From: Uloborus plumipes
Lineage: Eukaryota; Arthropoda; Arachnida; Araneae; Uloboridae
NCBI GenBank assembly: GCA_038373865.1
Contig: JAXGGA010004517.1
Coordinates: 1-64,000, forward strand
Direction: 5' to 3'
DNA length: 64,000 bases
The position numbers and the translations under genes are program-made. Positions 35,437 to 47,570 of this stretch are shown here, in pieces (the stretch's first letter is position 1; each line of letters begins with the position of its first letter). Under the pieces are notes generated by a model. It saw only the letters and a list, made by a program, of their open reading frames with translations. It had not been told where the DNA came from and made no database searches.

Positions 35437-36981
35437 TCTACTAATAATAAAGCTGAAGGTTTGTCTGTCTTTCTTTCTTTCTGTCTGTCTGTTACGCGCG
35501 TAGCGTCAAAACCGTTCGGTCGATTTTCATGACACTTGGCACAAAATTAGTTTGTAGCATGTAGTTTTGCACAAGCGATTTTTTGAAAATTCCATTTCGT
35601 TCTTTTTCTATTCGAATTCTTAGCGGAAATTCGATAAAATAGGGAAGAAATATTTCATACACATTTTCAAGTCTTATGTCATTCGAAAGCTTGAAATTTT
35701 CTGCACAAAATGAAGTTTTTTTTTTTTTTTTTAAAGTTTCTACGATCGTCAGGAGAGCTGTAACAATTGTTTTTAGAATCCCGGAATTCAAGGCTTACCT
35801 TCAGTAAAGCAAGCCAAACGATTCTAAAATGGTTAAGCTCGAGAATAAAATTTGTTTGAAAAGAGATGAAATGAATTATTTTATCAACGGAAATCAACTT
35901 TTCATGTTATTACCATGGTTACATGTTCATACTTATTTTTGTTTCGTTCTTTTTCCAGCGTTGCCAGACGTAGTATTTTTGATACTACGGCAGTATTTTT
36001 TTGGCCCAAATAAGGAGCGTAGTATTTTTCTGGCAACTCTGTTTCCAATATACTAATGACTTAATTAAAAGATTTGGCGGATATATATATATATATATTT
36101 TTTTTTTTTTCATTTTCATAGATTTCGCATTTTAGCAATATTGATTTTAGCAACGTTTGGAAACAGTAGTAGGCGCGTCTATCGCCCATTTAGCGAGAAA
36201 GGGGTACCCAAAGCACAAAGATTAACCAGATATCGTATAAGTTGCGACATTGCATCGTTCTTTTTAAAGTGTTTCATTTCGGCAAATGTATTGTTTTGTT
36301 TTTAAAGCTAGGAAAGGAAACTTTCTTCTTCTTTCAAATTTTGATAATATTTCTGTTGGTTTCTGTGAGCAACAAAATTGTTCTTATTTTCTCTTTTGGC
36401 TTATTTTTGTGCATCTCCCCTTGGGGTTGCATTCGAATGTCCCAAAGGGGTGTTTCACCCCTTTTATGGAGTAAATCAATCAGTGTTAATTTCAATGCAG
36501 ACACAAGTGATATAAATTGGCGCGATCACTTGGCGATATATCGCCAAGCCTTCGGCCGCCAAGTATTTATCGCCAATTTGGCGATTTTTTTAAATTTTTT
36601 TTGGCGGGGGGGGGGGTTCAATTTGGCGCTATTAGCGATATTTTGCGAAAAATCCACTGTGATGTTAAAATCGGCGATATTTAGGAGATTAATCATTGTA
36701 AAACATTTTATTGCATGGTTTCGTGGCAAACTAGGGATATAAATGAATTGTTATCTTGATCACTCCAAGCACTTAAGTCATTTTAGCACTTAAGTCATCT
36801 ACTAAGAAATTTACACGTAAAAGAAAGTAGTGTGGGGTCCACACCAGATTTTGATATCATATATTTGAAGGAATTATAGTTGAATTATAACTAAAATAGA
36901 GCATTTTTTCTGCTATATCAATTATTTTACAAATGAACTTTTAATTTTATACCACGGGCAAAGCCGTGCGGGTACCGCTAG
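35437..36981 (+). mobile_element. Helitron of about 1.5 kb, non-autonomous, with nested insertions
   Basis: The 5' end is TCTACTAATAATAAAGCTGAAG, followed by (TCTG)n and GCGTAGCGTCAAAACCGTTC. The 3' end has the hairpin CACGG-GCAAAG-CCGTG, then CGGGTACCGCTAG, then T. Inside are a poly-T run at 35717, a small inverted repeat at about 35958-36045 (GTTGCCAGACGTAGTATTTT and AGTATTTTTCTGGCAAC), an (AT)n tract at 36080, and TTGGCGATATATCGCCAA near 36531. No Rep/helicase frame survives. Confidence 0.65.
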
Positions 36982-36989
36982 TACAGTAA

Positions 36990-37210
36990 TAAACTGTAAA
37001 GTTATTAATTTAACAGTTAATTACCGTGCATTTCACAGTTTTAAACTGGAACTTCTGCTACCAGTATTATACTGTTGTTTTTACAGTATAATACGACAAA
37101 ATTTTACGGCTATCAACTGTAAAATTGCTAGTTTTACAGTTTATTACTGGGCATTTTAGTTTTAAATTCGGACCTCGGCTGCCAGTATTATACTGTAAAA
37201 ACAATAGTTC
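36990..37210. repeat. Element with repeated ACTGTAAAA / TTTTACAGT blocks, copy 1
   Basis: AAACTGTAAA, TTTTACAGTTTATTACTG and CCAGTATTATACTGT recur in both orientations. The same vocabulary fills 45647-46268. It directly follows the Helitron end at 36981. A GC-richer unique stretch (37230-37460) comes next, with no gene recognised. Confidence 0.5.
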
Positions 37211-38150
37211 GTTTTTTGAAGCTTACAAATTTTGCTTTTAAAAAAAGCAACCGGTGTGGAGAAAAAGAAAAAGCACTAATACTACCGTTCCCTAAGAGAT
37301 GGCGCCACTCCAGTGTCTCTCGGATCAACTTTGAAGACGGCGCTCGATCGGACATCGGGGACCGATTTCCGGAATGGATTTCGGGATCAGCGGTGTCCCG
37401 GAGGGAGCATTTCGGGGATTAAAAGCCTACCGAAATGAGGACGATGTGTTCTACCAAAATGGCTTCTCCGATTGCCTAAATAATGAACAGTTTAGGAATA
37501 ACTAGTGTCTTTGGATGCCCGATCCGAATCGTAAACAGATCTTTAATTTGCGGAGGGGGAGAATTGTGCAGGTTGTTAAGCGTTCCGTGTTCAAAATATT
37601 TATTATTCTCCTCAATAAACGGTAAATTAATTAATTTGTTAGCTTTAATTCTGTGTTTATTACTTCTTTCAGTTTTATAGCCAATATATCCCCTGATTGT
37701 TTTATTTTGGCTCCGAGCTAAAATTTTAAGACGGGGGAAAATTCTCAGTTTGCCGAACGAAATTTCAATTCTACCAAATCATAAAATACGAGCATGCACA
37801 CAAATCATTCACACATAACAACAAAGGAGAACGAAAAAAACGATTTAAATACAATTTGAAAAAATTAAATAAAAGCAAACAAAGCTCAATGTTGCAAATA
37901 TTGTCTTCAAATTTGTAGAATAGTTGTAAAATTTGTCGTATAAGGAAACTTTTGGGAGGTCACAGTGGCCTCCCATCGATGTGCTCTATCCCGTACTTGA
38001 GCAAGTGATAGTCTAAAATTTTTATTGTTCTAACCTCTAATACGTCTCTAATTTATCCTGACTCATTTCGTAAAAAAAGTTTTTGTTAATTTCTTGGTGA
38101 ACATTACAAAAAAACATAATAATTTTTTATTTCCTCTCTTTTGGTTTTAT

Positions 38151-38331
38151 GTACTGTCGTCCCCTCTTAATCAGGTAACAGTTAAACGAATATCTTGCTT
38201 ATACGAATAAAAATACCCTGGAAACATGCAATAGACGCAATGTTAAATATCCCCGTTTAAACAAATACCCCGCTTAATCGAATAGTTTTTCTTGGAACCG
38301 ACAGTATTCGTTTAAGCGGGGCCGACAGTAT
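38151..38331. mobile_element. Short pogo/Tigger-like MITE
   Basis: The left end TACTGTCGTCCCCTCTTAATC and the right end GTTTAAGCGGGGCCGACAGTA are imperfect inverted repeats. Subterminal CGAATA and CCGCTTAATCGAATAG motifs fit pogo-type DNA elements. About 180 bp, no gene. The family label is by resemblance only. Confidence 0.5.
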
Positions 38332-39370
38332 TAAATTTTAACAAACAACAAATAGCGATAAAAATGCAGGTACGTTTTTCAGGGTTAAAGAATCTTTTAA
38401 TAAAAAATAAGTTAGTTTATAACGTCCGGAAGAACTCCTTTGTAGGGCGGGGGGACTTTTCATAATTTATTTCTTTCATATGAGAAAAAGGTATACTTAG
38501 TAGCCGCAAAACACGCGTCTGATTTTCTTAATTATGTACATTCAACATTGCTTTAGAATTTTGATGTTTTATACAAACATAAGATTTTCATTTTACACAC
38601 ACCTAGATAACTGTGATAGCTGCAATTCCAAAATTTAAAGTTTTTTCCCTCGGCACCAGCTATAATCGTCAAAGTTTACTAATTAATCAGCTGAAAAACT
38701 TTTTTGTAATTAAAATTCATTTTGCTTAGAAAAAGAAACTATGCTGAATAAATTCAAGACATCTACTAATAAATGCAAATTATTGTAGTAGGGCTGTGAA
38801 TCAAATTCAAATTATTTTACAAAAAATAAGTAAATAAATAAATGGATAAGAGAGGTTACAATAAAAACTGACAATGAAACTGGAAATTTAAAGGGAAAAA
38901 AAAAACCACCAGATTAAAAAAAAAAAAACATTTAGGAATTTAAAGTTTGAAAAGTTACTTTTAGGGGGTAAGAGGAACCAGTTGATAGCTTTGAGTAAAT
39001 TGTTAAATTAAAATTCTTCGGCACAAAAATAAAAGAAAAAAAAATGTTTGTACTTTGGCATTTCTTAGGCGTTTCAATTTCAGTAGTGAATAGAAACTCC
39101 AGTGCAATGAAAATTAAAAGCACTACACATGGTTCCAATTGCGTGAACTCTTATAACTGAGGCTAGTACTTCTGCTCTGATGCGATACAGAAAGATGTCA
39201 TAAAAATATTTTTTATAAAATTTGCTTGCATAGATAGCGGAGAGTTTTCCCCCAAACTATGATTAGAAATAGAACACACGCAAGGTTATCATGAAACATA
39301 ACTTGATTTTCAGCCACTAAACTATTGACTCTTAATAGTTAAGATTAAGTTGAGAAGAGAAAATAAATCA
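38332..39370. other. No recognised feature
   Basis: AT-rich intron DNA between the pogo-like repeat and the sFRP linker exon. Poly-A tracts occur at 38898 and 38918. Confidence 0.4.
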
Positions 39371-39378
39371 CCACTCAC

Positions 39379-39456
39379 CAAAATCTGCCCTGCAGTAGTT
39401 GTCGATTATATTCTCGTAGGTGTCAGGCTGATTGCAAGCGCTGCAGCTTTGCGGCT
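39379..39456 (-). CDS. sfrp: Secreted frizzled-related protein, linker exon
   Basis: A 78-base internal exon. The acceptor is a pyrimidine tract ending TTTTTTTACAG at 39457; the donor is the strong GTGAGT. It starts with AG (completing a codon from an upstream exon), then encodes 25 residues from PQSCSAC to NYCRADF and ends with G, which joins TG of the next exon as Val. The pattern CxxC, then E-N-I-I-D, then YC and DF just before the KTKI strand is that of the short piece between the frizzled domain and NTR domain of sFRP1/2/5. Vertebrate SFRP genes also keep this piece as a small middle exon. The upstream frizzled-domain exon is not visible between here and 64000. Confidence 0.8.
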
Positions 39457-39634
39457 CTGTAAAAAAAGGATAGAATTTAGAACAAAATAATAAGAATGAT
39501 GCTAGTTTTAAAATAGCATAGCTGCAAACAATGAAAGTTTAAAATTATCGAGACTTACGCTCAAAGTTAGGAGGGTTTACATGAATAAATTTGGCAACAC
39601 AAACTTGAGAGCAAGATGTTTTTTTTCTCTAATA

Positions 39635-40902
39635 TTGGCTCATTTAAAAAGTCTCCGCGCTTTTTTCTTAAGTTTTTGAGCAAGAATTTTTTTATTTGAA
39701 AATTAATTTTAATCGAAGTGCATGTGCTCATTATTATTTATGACCTTTGGCTATTCCCTCGGTAGCTGTATAATTTCATTGGTGTAAAACTTCTGAGGTT
39801 TATCGGCGAAAAACTTAGCCAAGTAATTTTCAGCGACTGTTCACTTAGTCAATTTTTTGCCATCAAAAGAATTTTTCAGAGACTGAAATTAATGATAATC
39901 AAAATTAGCAAGGTCCGGCCTATACGTTAGATGCACCAAAAGTTCATAACCAAGTTTCTTCGATTTATTCTAATTCATCAAAGATGAGTGTTTCTTAGCA
40001 TTATCATGGTGGAACACAACTCCTTTTCTGTTGGCCAATTCTGGTCGCATTTTCTTGATTGATTCATTGAAATAGTTGAGTTATGCACAATTGCGGACAG
40101 AATTTACTGTTGCACCAGGTTGTATCAGTTCATTATGAGCCCTTCCATTTCTACGAAACACCTTTTTACCGTCAATCCTGGATTTGAAGTCGTTTGTGGT
40201 GGGTCACAGCCCTTTACCGAGATCGTATGCATTTCATTGTCTCGTATCTAATCCATTTTTCATCTCCTGTAATAATTTGCTTCAGAAAGAATCGATTTCG
40301 GATCTCCTTAGAAGCGTTTTACTGATGGTAGCTCTGTCGATCAATTTTTTTTTTTTTTCGGTAATTCTTGTGTCACCCAAACATGGAGCTTCTTTGAGCA
40401 ACCTGTTCTCTTCAGAGGATCCCAAAGAGTTAGACACTTAATTAAGTGTCTCCTCCATCTTTTAAGAGCTTACGCGTTGGTCCCGCTAAACCAGTTGAAA
40501 AACTTCATCGACTTTTTCAGTGAACAGCCGACCAGAGAGAGGTGTATCTTTGACATCGAAACTTCCGGAACGGAATAGAGTATACCTCTTTTGATTACGA
40601 CGTTCACTCATTGCATCCTTACATTACATTTTTAAAAAACATCAGCCGTTCTTGTGGCGTTCTTATCTTTCTTGCCGTGAAAAAGCATTACCTATCGTAT
40701 TTTCAGATATTTCAGTCATTTTTAAAGCGCTATAACTTTTTACTCGATTGGCGAAATACTTGAACGTGGCCAGAAAGAGGTAGCCTGAAATGCCACCTTT
40801 CAAACGAATACTCATAAAACGCAATTGGATTAGTGTTGATCGAAATATATACGTCAAACCATCTGGTTAGAAAAAAGCGCGAGGACTTTTTAAATGACCC
40901 AA
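39635..40902 (-). mobile_element. Decayed mariner element (DD34D type)
   Basis: Inverted ends TTGGCTCATTTAAAAAGTC and GACTTTTTAAATGACCCAA, with TA outside each. Minus-strand pieces of a mariner transposase are readable in different frames and broken by stops: ITGDEKWIRYE (first catalytic D, near 40255), HHDNAKKHS (second D, near 40000), and PDLANFDYH followed by a stop (third D, near 39890). Length, about 1.27 kb, fits a full-length mariner. It lies about 180 bp upstream of the sFRP linker exon. Confidence 0.85.
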
Positions 40903-41900
40903 TATAAGCAGGAATTTCTCAAATTGAATCCTGTAAGGAACACTAAATTCGGCGTTCGGAATTATGGCAGGGCTCGAAATTCGGAAATTGAGATCACCTT
41001 TTTACTTTTTTGAACTTAGCAAAAAAAAAAAAAAAAGCCTCTTTTTTTTTTTTTTTTTTTTAATTTACAGCATAAAAGTAGCATCAGAACTAAACTAAAT
41101 TAGTTATTTTTTCAGCGAAAGTTAGACTAACACTTGTTGAGTTTATTATTGGTAACGAGTTAGACTATACTTCCCAAGACTCTCATCGACGGTCTTCATG
41201 TATTACGAACCTAATGTTTAGTTGATTTTGTTTCATCCCGTGACACAGGAAAAAATGGCTCATTGTTTAAAAATCATTCTCTGGTATTTACAGCGAGAGA
41301 AAATAAGTAATTTTTTCCTCATTTCTCCAATATCTTTTTCCCCCGTATTATATTTTTTTGGTTCACTTTTTTCTTCCCCTATCTCTTTTTTTCTCCTTCC
41401 CTTTCTTATTTCTATGCGTCTCTTCTTTCTGCTTTCATTTTTTTAATAACCATTTTTGCAGCAAACTGCTGCCACCTAAACTATAATAAAGGAGCTTCAA
41501 TTAATTTCGTATTAGTCTTCTTGAACGAATTCAACTGTGGAGGAACTTCTTCTACTCCGTGTCTTCGGGAGTCTTTTCAGATATGTCCAAGGAAAAAGAT
41601 GTAGTAATGCGAGTGTACCTTTCATTACTTGCGTTGCAGATTTCCCTGGAAAAGTATTTTATTCTGTCGTCTATTAGGGAAATCGAAGGAAAGAAATAGG
41701 AAGATCACTAATGGAACGCAGCTAAAGATGTGGAAATTCACATGACTCAGTACTACTTTTGTAAATTCAGAGCACCAGGGCCGCTTAGAGCCACGGCGAG
41801 CCCCTTGTCAGTTTTGTCTCTTCCCCCTCCCCCATAAAGCTTATCAAAATTATTCTACTTCGAATCCGACCCGGGTTTCTCAAAGTGATGGGCTTTTAAC
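40903..41900. other. No recognised gene; homopolymer tracts
   Basis: Poly-A at 41021-41036 is followed by poly-T at 41043-41062, then AT-rich and CT-rich DNA. A 74-residue plus frame at 41222-41446 is hydrophobic and low-complexity and is not convincing as a gene. Confidence 0.35.
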
Positions 41901-42620
41901 TAGAGATGCACCGATAAGCAAATCAGCCGATTATCGATTACCGATTAACCGGCTGTTGATAATCGGTCGATTAATCGGTTGAGCCTTTTAACGATCAGGA
42001 TGATTTTTTTTTATGTTACCAATTTCACCAGCACTTGAGTTTCTTTCTTTTCGATTCAGAGGTTAGAAATAGTTGCTAATTTACTTCTGAGAGAAGATTT
42101 AATACTTTTTTTCACTTTCCTAATTTTTAGAAAGATAATTTCAAAATGCTATCAAATTTCTTTGAACTGATCTTCATATTATTGTTAATTAAATAACATT
42201 AATACACTAGGCATGAAAATTTTTAAAAAATAGGGGTTGGCTCTTACTTAGGAGTGTTTTTAATTTAAATTCAATAATTCAATTGAAGGGTCAGGGGGAA
42301 AAACCACGGTAGTCACATTTGATTCATTTTGAGAAAAACGAAATTTAAACTTTACGAACTCATAAACTTCCCCAGTATACTTGTTCTAAAATGACAATAA
42401 TACATGGTCTACAGTGTTTTTTCACGAATATTGCATATACTAAACGAAATTACACTTATTTTTCTAACAGGTGGTAGCATCAGTTTAAATTCAACAAAAA
42501 GTGGACTACCGTGGTTTTTCCCCCTGACCCTTCAATTGTAATTATATTCAAGCCATTTAGTTCAAGACTTTTATTCTTTGAAAATTAGAGTTTAAAAGCA
42601 CTGTGCTATAACCGTGTCAC
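41901..42620. mobile_element. hAT-like MITE, second copy, interrupted by another MITE
   Basis: Starts TAGAGATGCACCGATAAGCA and shares CCGATTAATCGG-type palindromes, TATTCTTTGAAAATTA and AAAAGCACTG blocks with 12953-13651, in the opposite orientation. The far end is lost near 42620. A separate inverted-repeat element sits inside it at 42284-42536. Confidence 0.65.
42284..42536. mobile_element. Nested 253-bp MITE with GAAGGGTCAGGGGGAAAAAC ends
   Basis: The left end GAAGGGTCAGGGGGAAAAAC is exactly mirrored by the right end GTTTTTCCCCCTGACCCTTC, and pairing continues into CACGGTAGTC. AATT flanks both sides and may be the target duplication. Its position inside the hAT-like copy shows it inserted later. 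Confidence 0.8.
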
Positions 42621-42639
42621 CTAATTCCGCGGACAATCG

Positions 42640-43790
42640 GCAGTGTACTATAAGTACAATATATTTTCATTCTTTCTCTTCATACAAAATTTTATGTTGT
42701 AATCATAATGACTTTTCCCTTTTGGAATCTCACCTTCTTAAATAATGGAAAAGCTGATTGCCGAGACAGAGACATGCTCCGTTATCTTAGTTCATTTCCG
42801 TCGCAATATCGGAATAAAGGCTCCTTCGAAGAAATATTAGGAGGGATTCCATTCAACGCATTTCCCATTGTTTGAAAGGTGCCAGATCTCAGCTATAAAT
42901 AAAAGGTAAACATAAAGATAGCCGAGAAAATTCTCTCTATTCTTTTTCATTCATTAGTCGGAACTTTCCTGGGATTCCACAATCCTTGCACAAATACCAC
43001 TCATTATTTTCGATGCTCCAGGGAAATTCCACTCAGGAGTGCCACTGTCTCACTTTTAATTACAACAGGCAACACGGCACTGCAGACGACATTTTATTCC
43101 CTTCCCCCAATTAATCCCGAATGGGGAGTTAGAAGAATAAACAGTTTCTTATTTTTGAGCGAAGTTAAGTTGCCACCTAAGAAGAAGCAAAAATAAGTGT
43201 TGGATTCGCGGTTCTAGTCACTAAGCTATGAAGGTATGGAAGGACGCTTCTAGTTGTGATATAGAAAAGATTCTGCATCAAAAATGCAAGGGGGCGGGAA
43301 ACGAAGTAGAAGGTGTGACTTTTCGTTTTAACCCCAGATAAGTGAACTTAAAAAAAAAGTCGTTCGTAAACTTTGTACTAAGATATGAATAAAAAAATAT
43401 GACGTGAATAAAAGAACAAATCAAAGCATTTAAAAAGAGTTAAAAACGCAACAAACAGCTGTTTTGAGGTTATCAACACTCGATTTCCCAAGAAGTCATT
43501 TTGACAGCTTTTTAATTTCACAATTCGAAGAACAATTATGTACATATAATGACACATTTTCTTAGAATATTATGACCTTTTAAACAACTTATGAATATGT
43601 TAATTAATAATTGTAGTTACCTCCCTTCTTCAAAATGACTTCTTGGGTAATCTAGTGTTAAAACAAGCATCTTCCACCGCAACAAAAGAACGAAACAAAA
43701 GACGAAAAAGAAGAAAACAAAAGTGGCAGTTAAGCATTTGTCAAAAAAGTACCATCCTCTAATAAATTATTTGCAAAGAACAAGCGCGAA
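42640..43790. other. Unique intronic DNA, moderately GC
   Basis: No repeats or reading frames recognised. The part from about 42740 to 43150 is less AT-rich than its surroundings and could be conserved non-coding DNA; nothing in the single sequence proves it. Confidence 0.25.
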
Positions 43791-43988
43791 TCCAGAGGGA
43801 GGTCGTGGGGGGTCATGTGTCACCCCTCCCCCCCCCGCCCTTAAGCAACAAAATATAGTATAAAACTATTTTTTTCGGATCTATTATTACGTAAAAATTG
43901 CCAAACACCCCCATTTTTGCTCAAAAATGTTGACCCCCCCCTTTCCGAAAATAACACCCTCCTTAACCACAAGCTGCATCCACCCTTG
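43790..43988. repeat. About 200-bp repeat, copy 1 (GCGCGAATCCAGAG family)
   Basis: GCGAATCCAGAGGGAGGTCG, CCCTTAAGCAACAAAATATAG, CCAAACACCCCCATTTTTGC and CACAAGCTGCATCCACCCTTGG align throughout with 56818-57018. The ends are rough inverted repeats (GCGGATCCAGAG against CTGGATCCGC in the better copy). Non-coding MITE-like element. Confidence 0.7.
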
Positions 43989-45640
43989 GTAAGGAACACT
44001 CTTTAAAAGATCTGGTTACAAACGCTAATTTTTATCATTTTTTTTTTTTTTTTTTGAAATTATAGAACAACTTCTATTAAACTACGCTGATATGTTTTGA
44101 TAAAAATGCACTTACTTTTCATTCGTAGTCCATGAGTCTAATGAATAGTTTTAGAACAGCATAATTCATGTTTTGCAATAATGCTAGAAATGATAACTAT
44201 CTAGCATTTCGCTAGAAATGATAAGTATCAAAGTGATGAATAATTAAAAGGATAAATCACACAAGTAAACTACTTTCCCTAAGGTCAACGAACTTTTAAT
44301 TTTTAGCCCGAAATAATTTGTAATGTGTAAAAATTTAGGGAAAATATTTAGCCAAATAGTTCCATACGTTGTGAGGAAATTATCAACAAGTGTTTGTCTT
44401 ATGCGCCCCCTCATCAAAGCGTTTGAGCATGGGATATAAACAAGGCATTGAATATGACTTATTTGAATAAAAAAATATCTTGTAGCACAGTTCTTTTCGG
44501 AATGAAATCCCCTCTAAAAATTCATTACATTTTCATTTAGAAGAACATAGCAATGCATAGACTATGTCATGTCCATTATGAGTTCCAAATGTTACGTGAA
44601 GTGGAATGGCTTCGTATATCATCATTCGGATGACCAGAAAGCATCATGACATAAAAGAAAAACCATCTCCTGTTATCGAACAAGAGACTATTCTTTCTTC
44701 ACCGTCCTAAGTTATTATTATTAGTATTTATATTCTCTTTCTCTCTCTCTCTCTCTCGGTTCAGTTACTGCCAATATGTTCCGAATCTCTTTCATGCTCT
44801 ATCAGCTTTCATTTAGTGCAGGATAGATTTTCTCTTATTGGGTACTCTTTACGCTCATGTTGATTTTGTTGAGTTCCTACCGCGTTGTTGTTGAGGTTTC
44901 TAACCATTACTGTCTGATTTGCTTAGGTAAAACCTTCCGCGTGTTTACGCAAGCGTCAGGTCTTCTCTGATATTACCAAAATAGGGGTGAGAGATAAGAT
45001 AAAACAGTAAGGGGGAGAACGATAAGAAGCATTTTGTGCTGTATCAAACAACTTAGAACGATGCTAATTTCAAATGCATAGTTTAGTTGAATATATCAGA
45101 AGGATAACACAAATGCAAGTTTTAAATTGAAAACTTTGAAAAGTTTCCACTTAGAGCCCATCACCCCTTTTTTAAGTAGATTGGTTCGCTAGTGCAAGTC
45201 GCGTCTTTCACGGACGGACCTAATAGCTCGAAAAATGTTTGCCTGTAACTTGGGCTAACCTAAAGATACATGCTAAAAAGTGAGGTGAAGAAAAAAAAGT
45301 CCCGAGGGACTTCGAGTAATCCTGAGTTATAGAATGCATCAACTGATGCCAAAGTCCGATCTTTGCTCTTCTAGTCAGACTGTTGGATAGAGGTTGGAAT
45401 TTTACCAAACGGCAGGGATTTCATTTTTCGTTGGAAAACTATGGGAGAGAAGAGTTTTAAACACTGTTCATTTTCTTCTTCGTGAAGCAGATTTTTCTTT
45501 TTAAAATGACTGTATTTTCTTCTGTCTATTAATGTATGCGACTGCTACTCGCCTTCACCAACATTCACTTCAACTAATTTGAATGCTTTTACTTCATCCC
45601 TACACATCGATTCTCACCTCTGTCGGTCCTTCTATCAAAC
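43989..45640. other. No recognised gene
   Basis: Poly-T at 44039-44055 and a (CT)n microsatellite at 44733-44757. A 62-residue minus-strand frame (45220-45408) has no motif. Confidence 0.4.
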
Positions 45641-45646
45641 CAAGTA

Positions 45647-46268
45647 CAGTGCAAAAAAAGAACTGTTGTTTTTACAGTGTAATACTGGCGCCGAGGTTCC
45701 AATTTAAAACTGTAAAATGCACAATACTAAACTGTAAAACTATCAATTTTACAGTTTATTCCTGCAAAGTTAGAAATTTTACAATTTATTGCCGCAAGAT
45801 TAAGCTGCATTATAATGTCAAAACAACAGTAGAATACTGGCAGCAGAGGTTCCAGTTTAAAACTGTAAAATGTACGGTAATAAACTGTAAAATTAGCAAT
45901 TTTACAGTTTACAGTGGGGCAAGTGGTTATAGGTGATGTGTGACAATTTTAGAAAAACTTACTTTTCACCATGGATAAAGGTGATAAGGTAATAATTTTT
46001 TCTTTGAAAACTTTTTCTAGGAATTTTCTTTTTTCTAAAAAAATGTCACGTATCACCTTCATTCACTTGCCCCTTTATTGTGTATGTGAGTTAACACAAT
46101 TGAACACACACTAATTTGGATTTGTGTAAATCGGCGAAATTCAAATATCACATATCACCTTTATCCACTTGCCCCTTCAATTTATTACTGTAAAATTAGC
46201 AATTTTTACAGCTTATTATTATACAATTAGCTGTATTATATTGTAGAAACAACATCCATTTTTTACAG
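45647..46268. repeat. Element with repeated ACTGTAAAA blocks, copy 2, with nested MITE
   Basis: The outer ends ACAGTGCAAAAAAAGAACTG and TTTTTTACAGTGCA are imperfect inverted repeats. Blocks GTTCCAATTTAAAACTGTAA and GTTCCAGTTTAAAACTGTAA show an internal duplication. A second element is inserted at 45916-46175. Related to 36990-37210. Confidence 0.6.
45916..46175. mobile_element. Nested 260-bp MITE with GGGGCAAGTGG ends
   Basis: GGGGCAAGTGGTTATAGGTGAT at the left is mirrored by ATCACCTTTATCCACTTGCCCC at the right. An internal partial inverted copy ends CATTCACTTGCCCC near 46072. No coding frame. Confidence 0.75.
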
Positions 46269-46299
46269 TGCACCTTTCCGTTTTTAGTTTAGCTCGCAA

Positions 46300-46690
46300 A
46301 ATGTTCGACACATCCTTTGAAAATCTCCTTTTCAGTGTCCAACACCCAACGGGGTACACTTCATAATCGAATGCATACAGGTACGACCCAGCCGGTCCCA
46401 GCGAGGGCAAACCCGGGCGCAAAACTAATTATTTCCAATTCGCCTTCGCGATTTTACAAAAATTCAATTCGCCGAATTCGCGAGCACGACGACAAACCCC
46501 GACTTAATTAACACTTCCGGGAATAATGCGTTTGGTTTAATCTCGATGTCAAAGTCATCTCTAATTAAAATATAATTAAGGATTAGAAAAATCTCTTCGT
46601 CTCTCTGGTGACGAGTTTCTCTTATTATTCGGGAAGGGGGATGGATTCTTGGAATTTCTCTCAGATTCCATGACGTCACAGGAAAATGAT
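46300..46690. promoter_or_regulatory. Candidate intronic regulatory block with CRE
   Basis: A GC-richer block without terminal repeats. It contains a perfect cAMP-response element TGACGTCA at about 46671-46678 and several homeodomain-type TAATTA/TTAATTAA sites (46422, 46504 and 46563 regions). GAATTCGGCGAATT-like inverted motifs lie near 46465. It lies in the presumed first sFRP intron. Function is inferred from composition and motifs only. Confidence 0.3.
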
Positions 46691-46992
46691 GCTGTCAAGA
46701 GGAGATTTGTTTGTAATGACATTAGAGATGGGGGGGGGGGGGGTCTTGCCCCGTGCTCCTATAGGCTGAATTCTAATTTTCTCGAAACAAAAGACAGAAA
46801 AAGAGAAATAGTTATTCTATTATATGCAACTTCCTATTAATGCATTTTAATTATCGGCATTAAGATGACTTAACAATAGAGCGAGATGGAACGGTTTCAA
46901 TACGATGGGTTGAGTTATGAAGCTATGTATTAGCTTCGGGTTGAATAAAATTCTACGACATCTAAGCTGTGTGAAACGTAGCTTTCCATTAA

Positions 46993-47570
46993 AAATGATA
47001 AATAAAATGTGAATACGTGTGATACGTAAGAATACGCGTATGTGTCTTTAATTACTGAATGTCATTTCCGTAAATGTATTTAAATCCAAAGTATGTAGGA
47101 CTTTTTCTGCGGTACAGAGCAATTTAATATACCGAACCTAATATCATCAGAAAGATAAATGAATGCCTTTTGTTATCCGTTTTTTATGTACTACTAGCTT
47201 GTTACCCAGCGTTGCCCGGGTGCTTATTAATTCAACATAGCGATTCTCAAAGGAGGCCGTTAATTAATCGTTCTCAAATGTAACGATTCTCTAATAGAAG
47301 AACCAAAAAATGCTCTCAAAAATTAGAGTTAAATATCTGTTGAAGTCTCTAATTTTTCTGCATCAAACAATATTTGTGCCAACGTTCCAAGGTAATTAGA
47401 ACATGAATTATAATTGTTTTTAATTTATTTCATGCTAAAATGATATTGGTGAGCCTTAAATTGGTAAGTCATTGTTAATCGTAATCTTTGTTGGAAAATA
47501 CTCATATTTAAATGCATTAAATTTTATCAATTTTTATACTTAAAGGCTTATCTCTATCTATATGTATATA
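46993..47570. repeat. Direct duplication, copy 1 (contains reversed Helitron)
   Basis: From AAAAATGATAAATAAAATGT to ATCTCTATCTATATGTATA this block is nearly identical to 50797-51370; I noticed only a few substitutions (for example GAGCAATTTAATA against GAGCAGTATAATA). Its second part, from about 47194, is a reverse-orientation Helitron of the 2730 family, with CTAG and a GCCCGGG-type hairpin near 47190-47222. An inverted-repeat element is inserted at its end, at TA. Confidence 0.85.
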
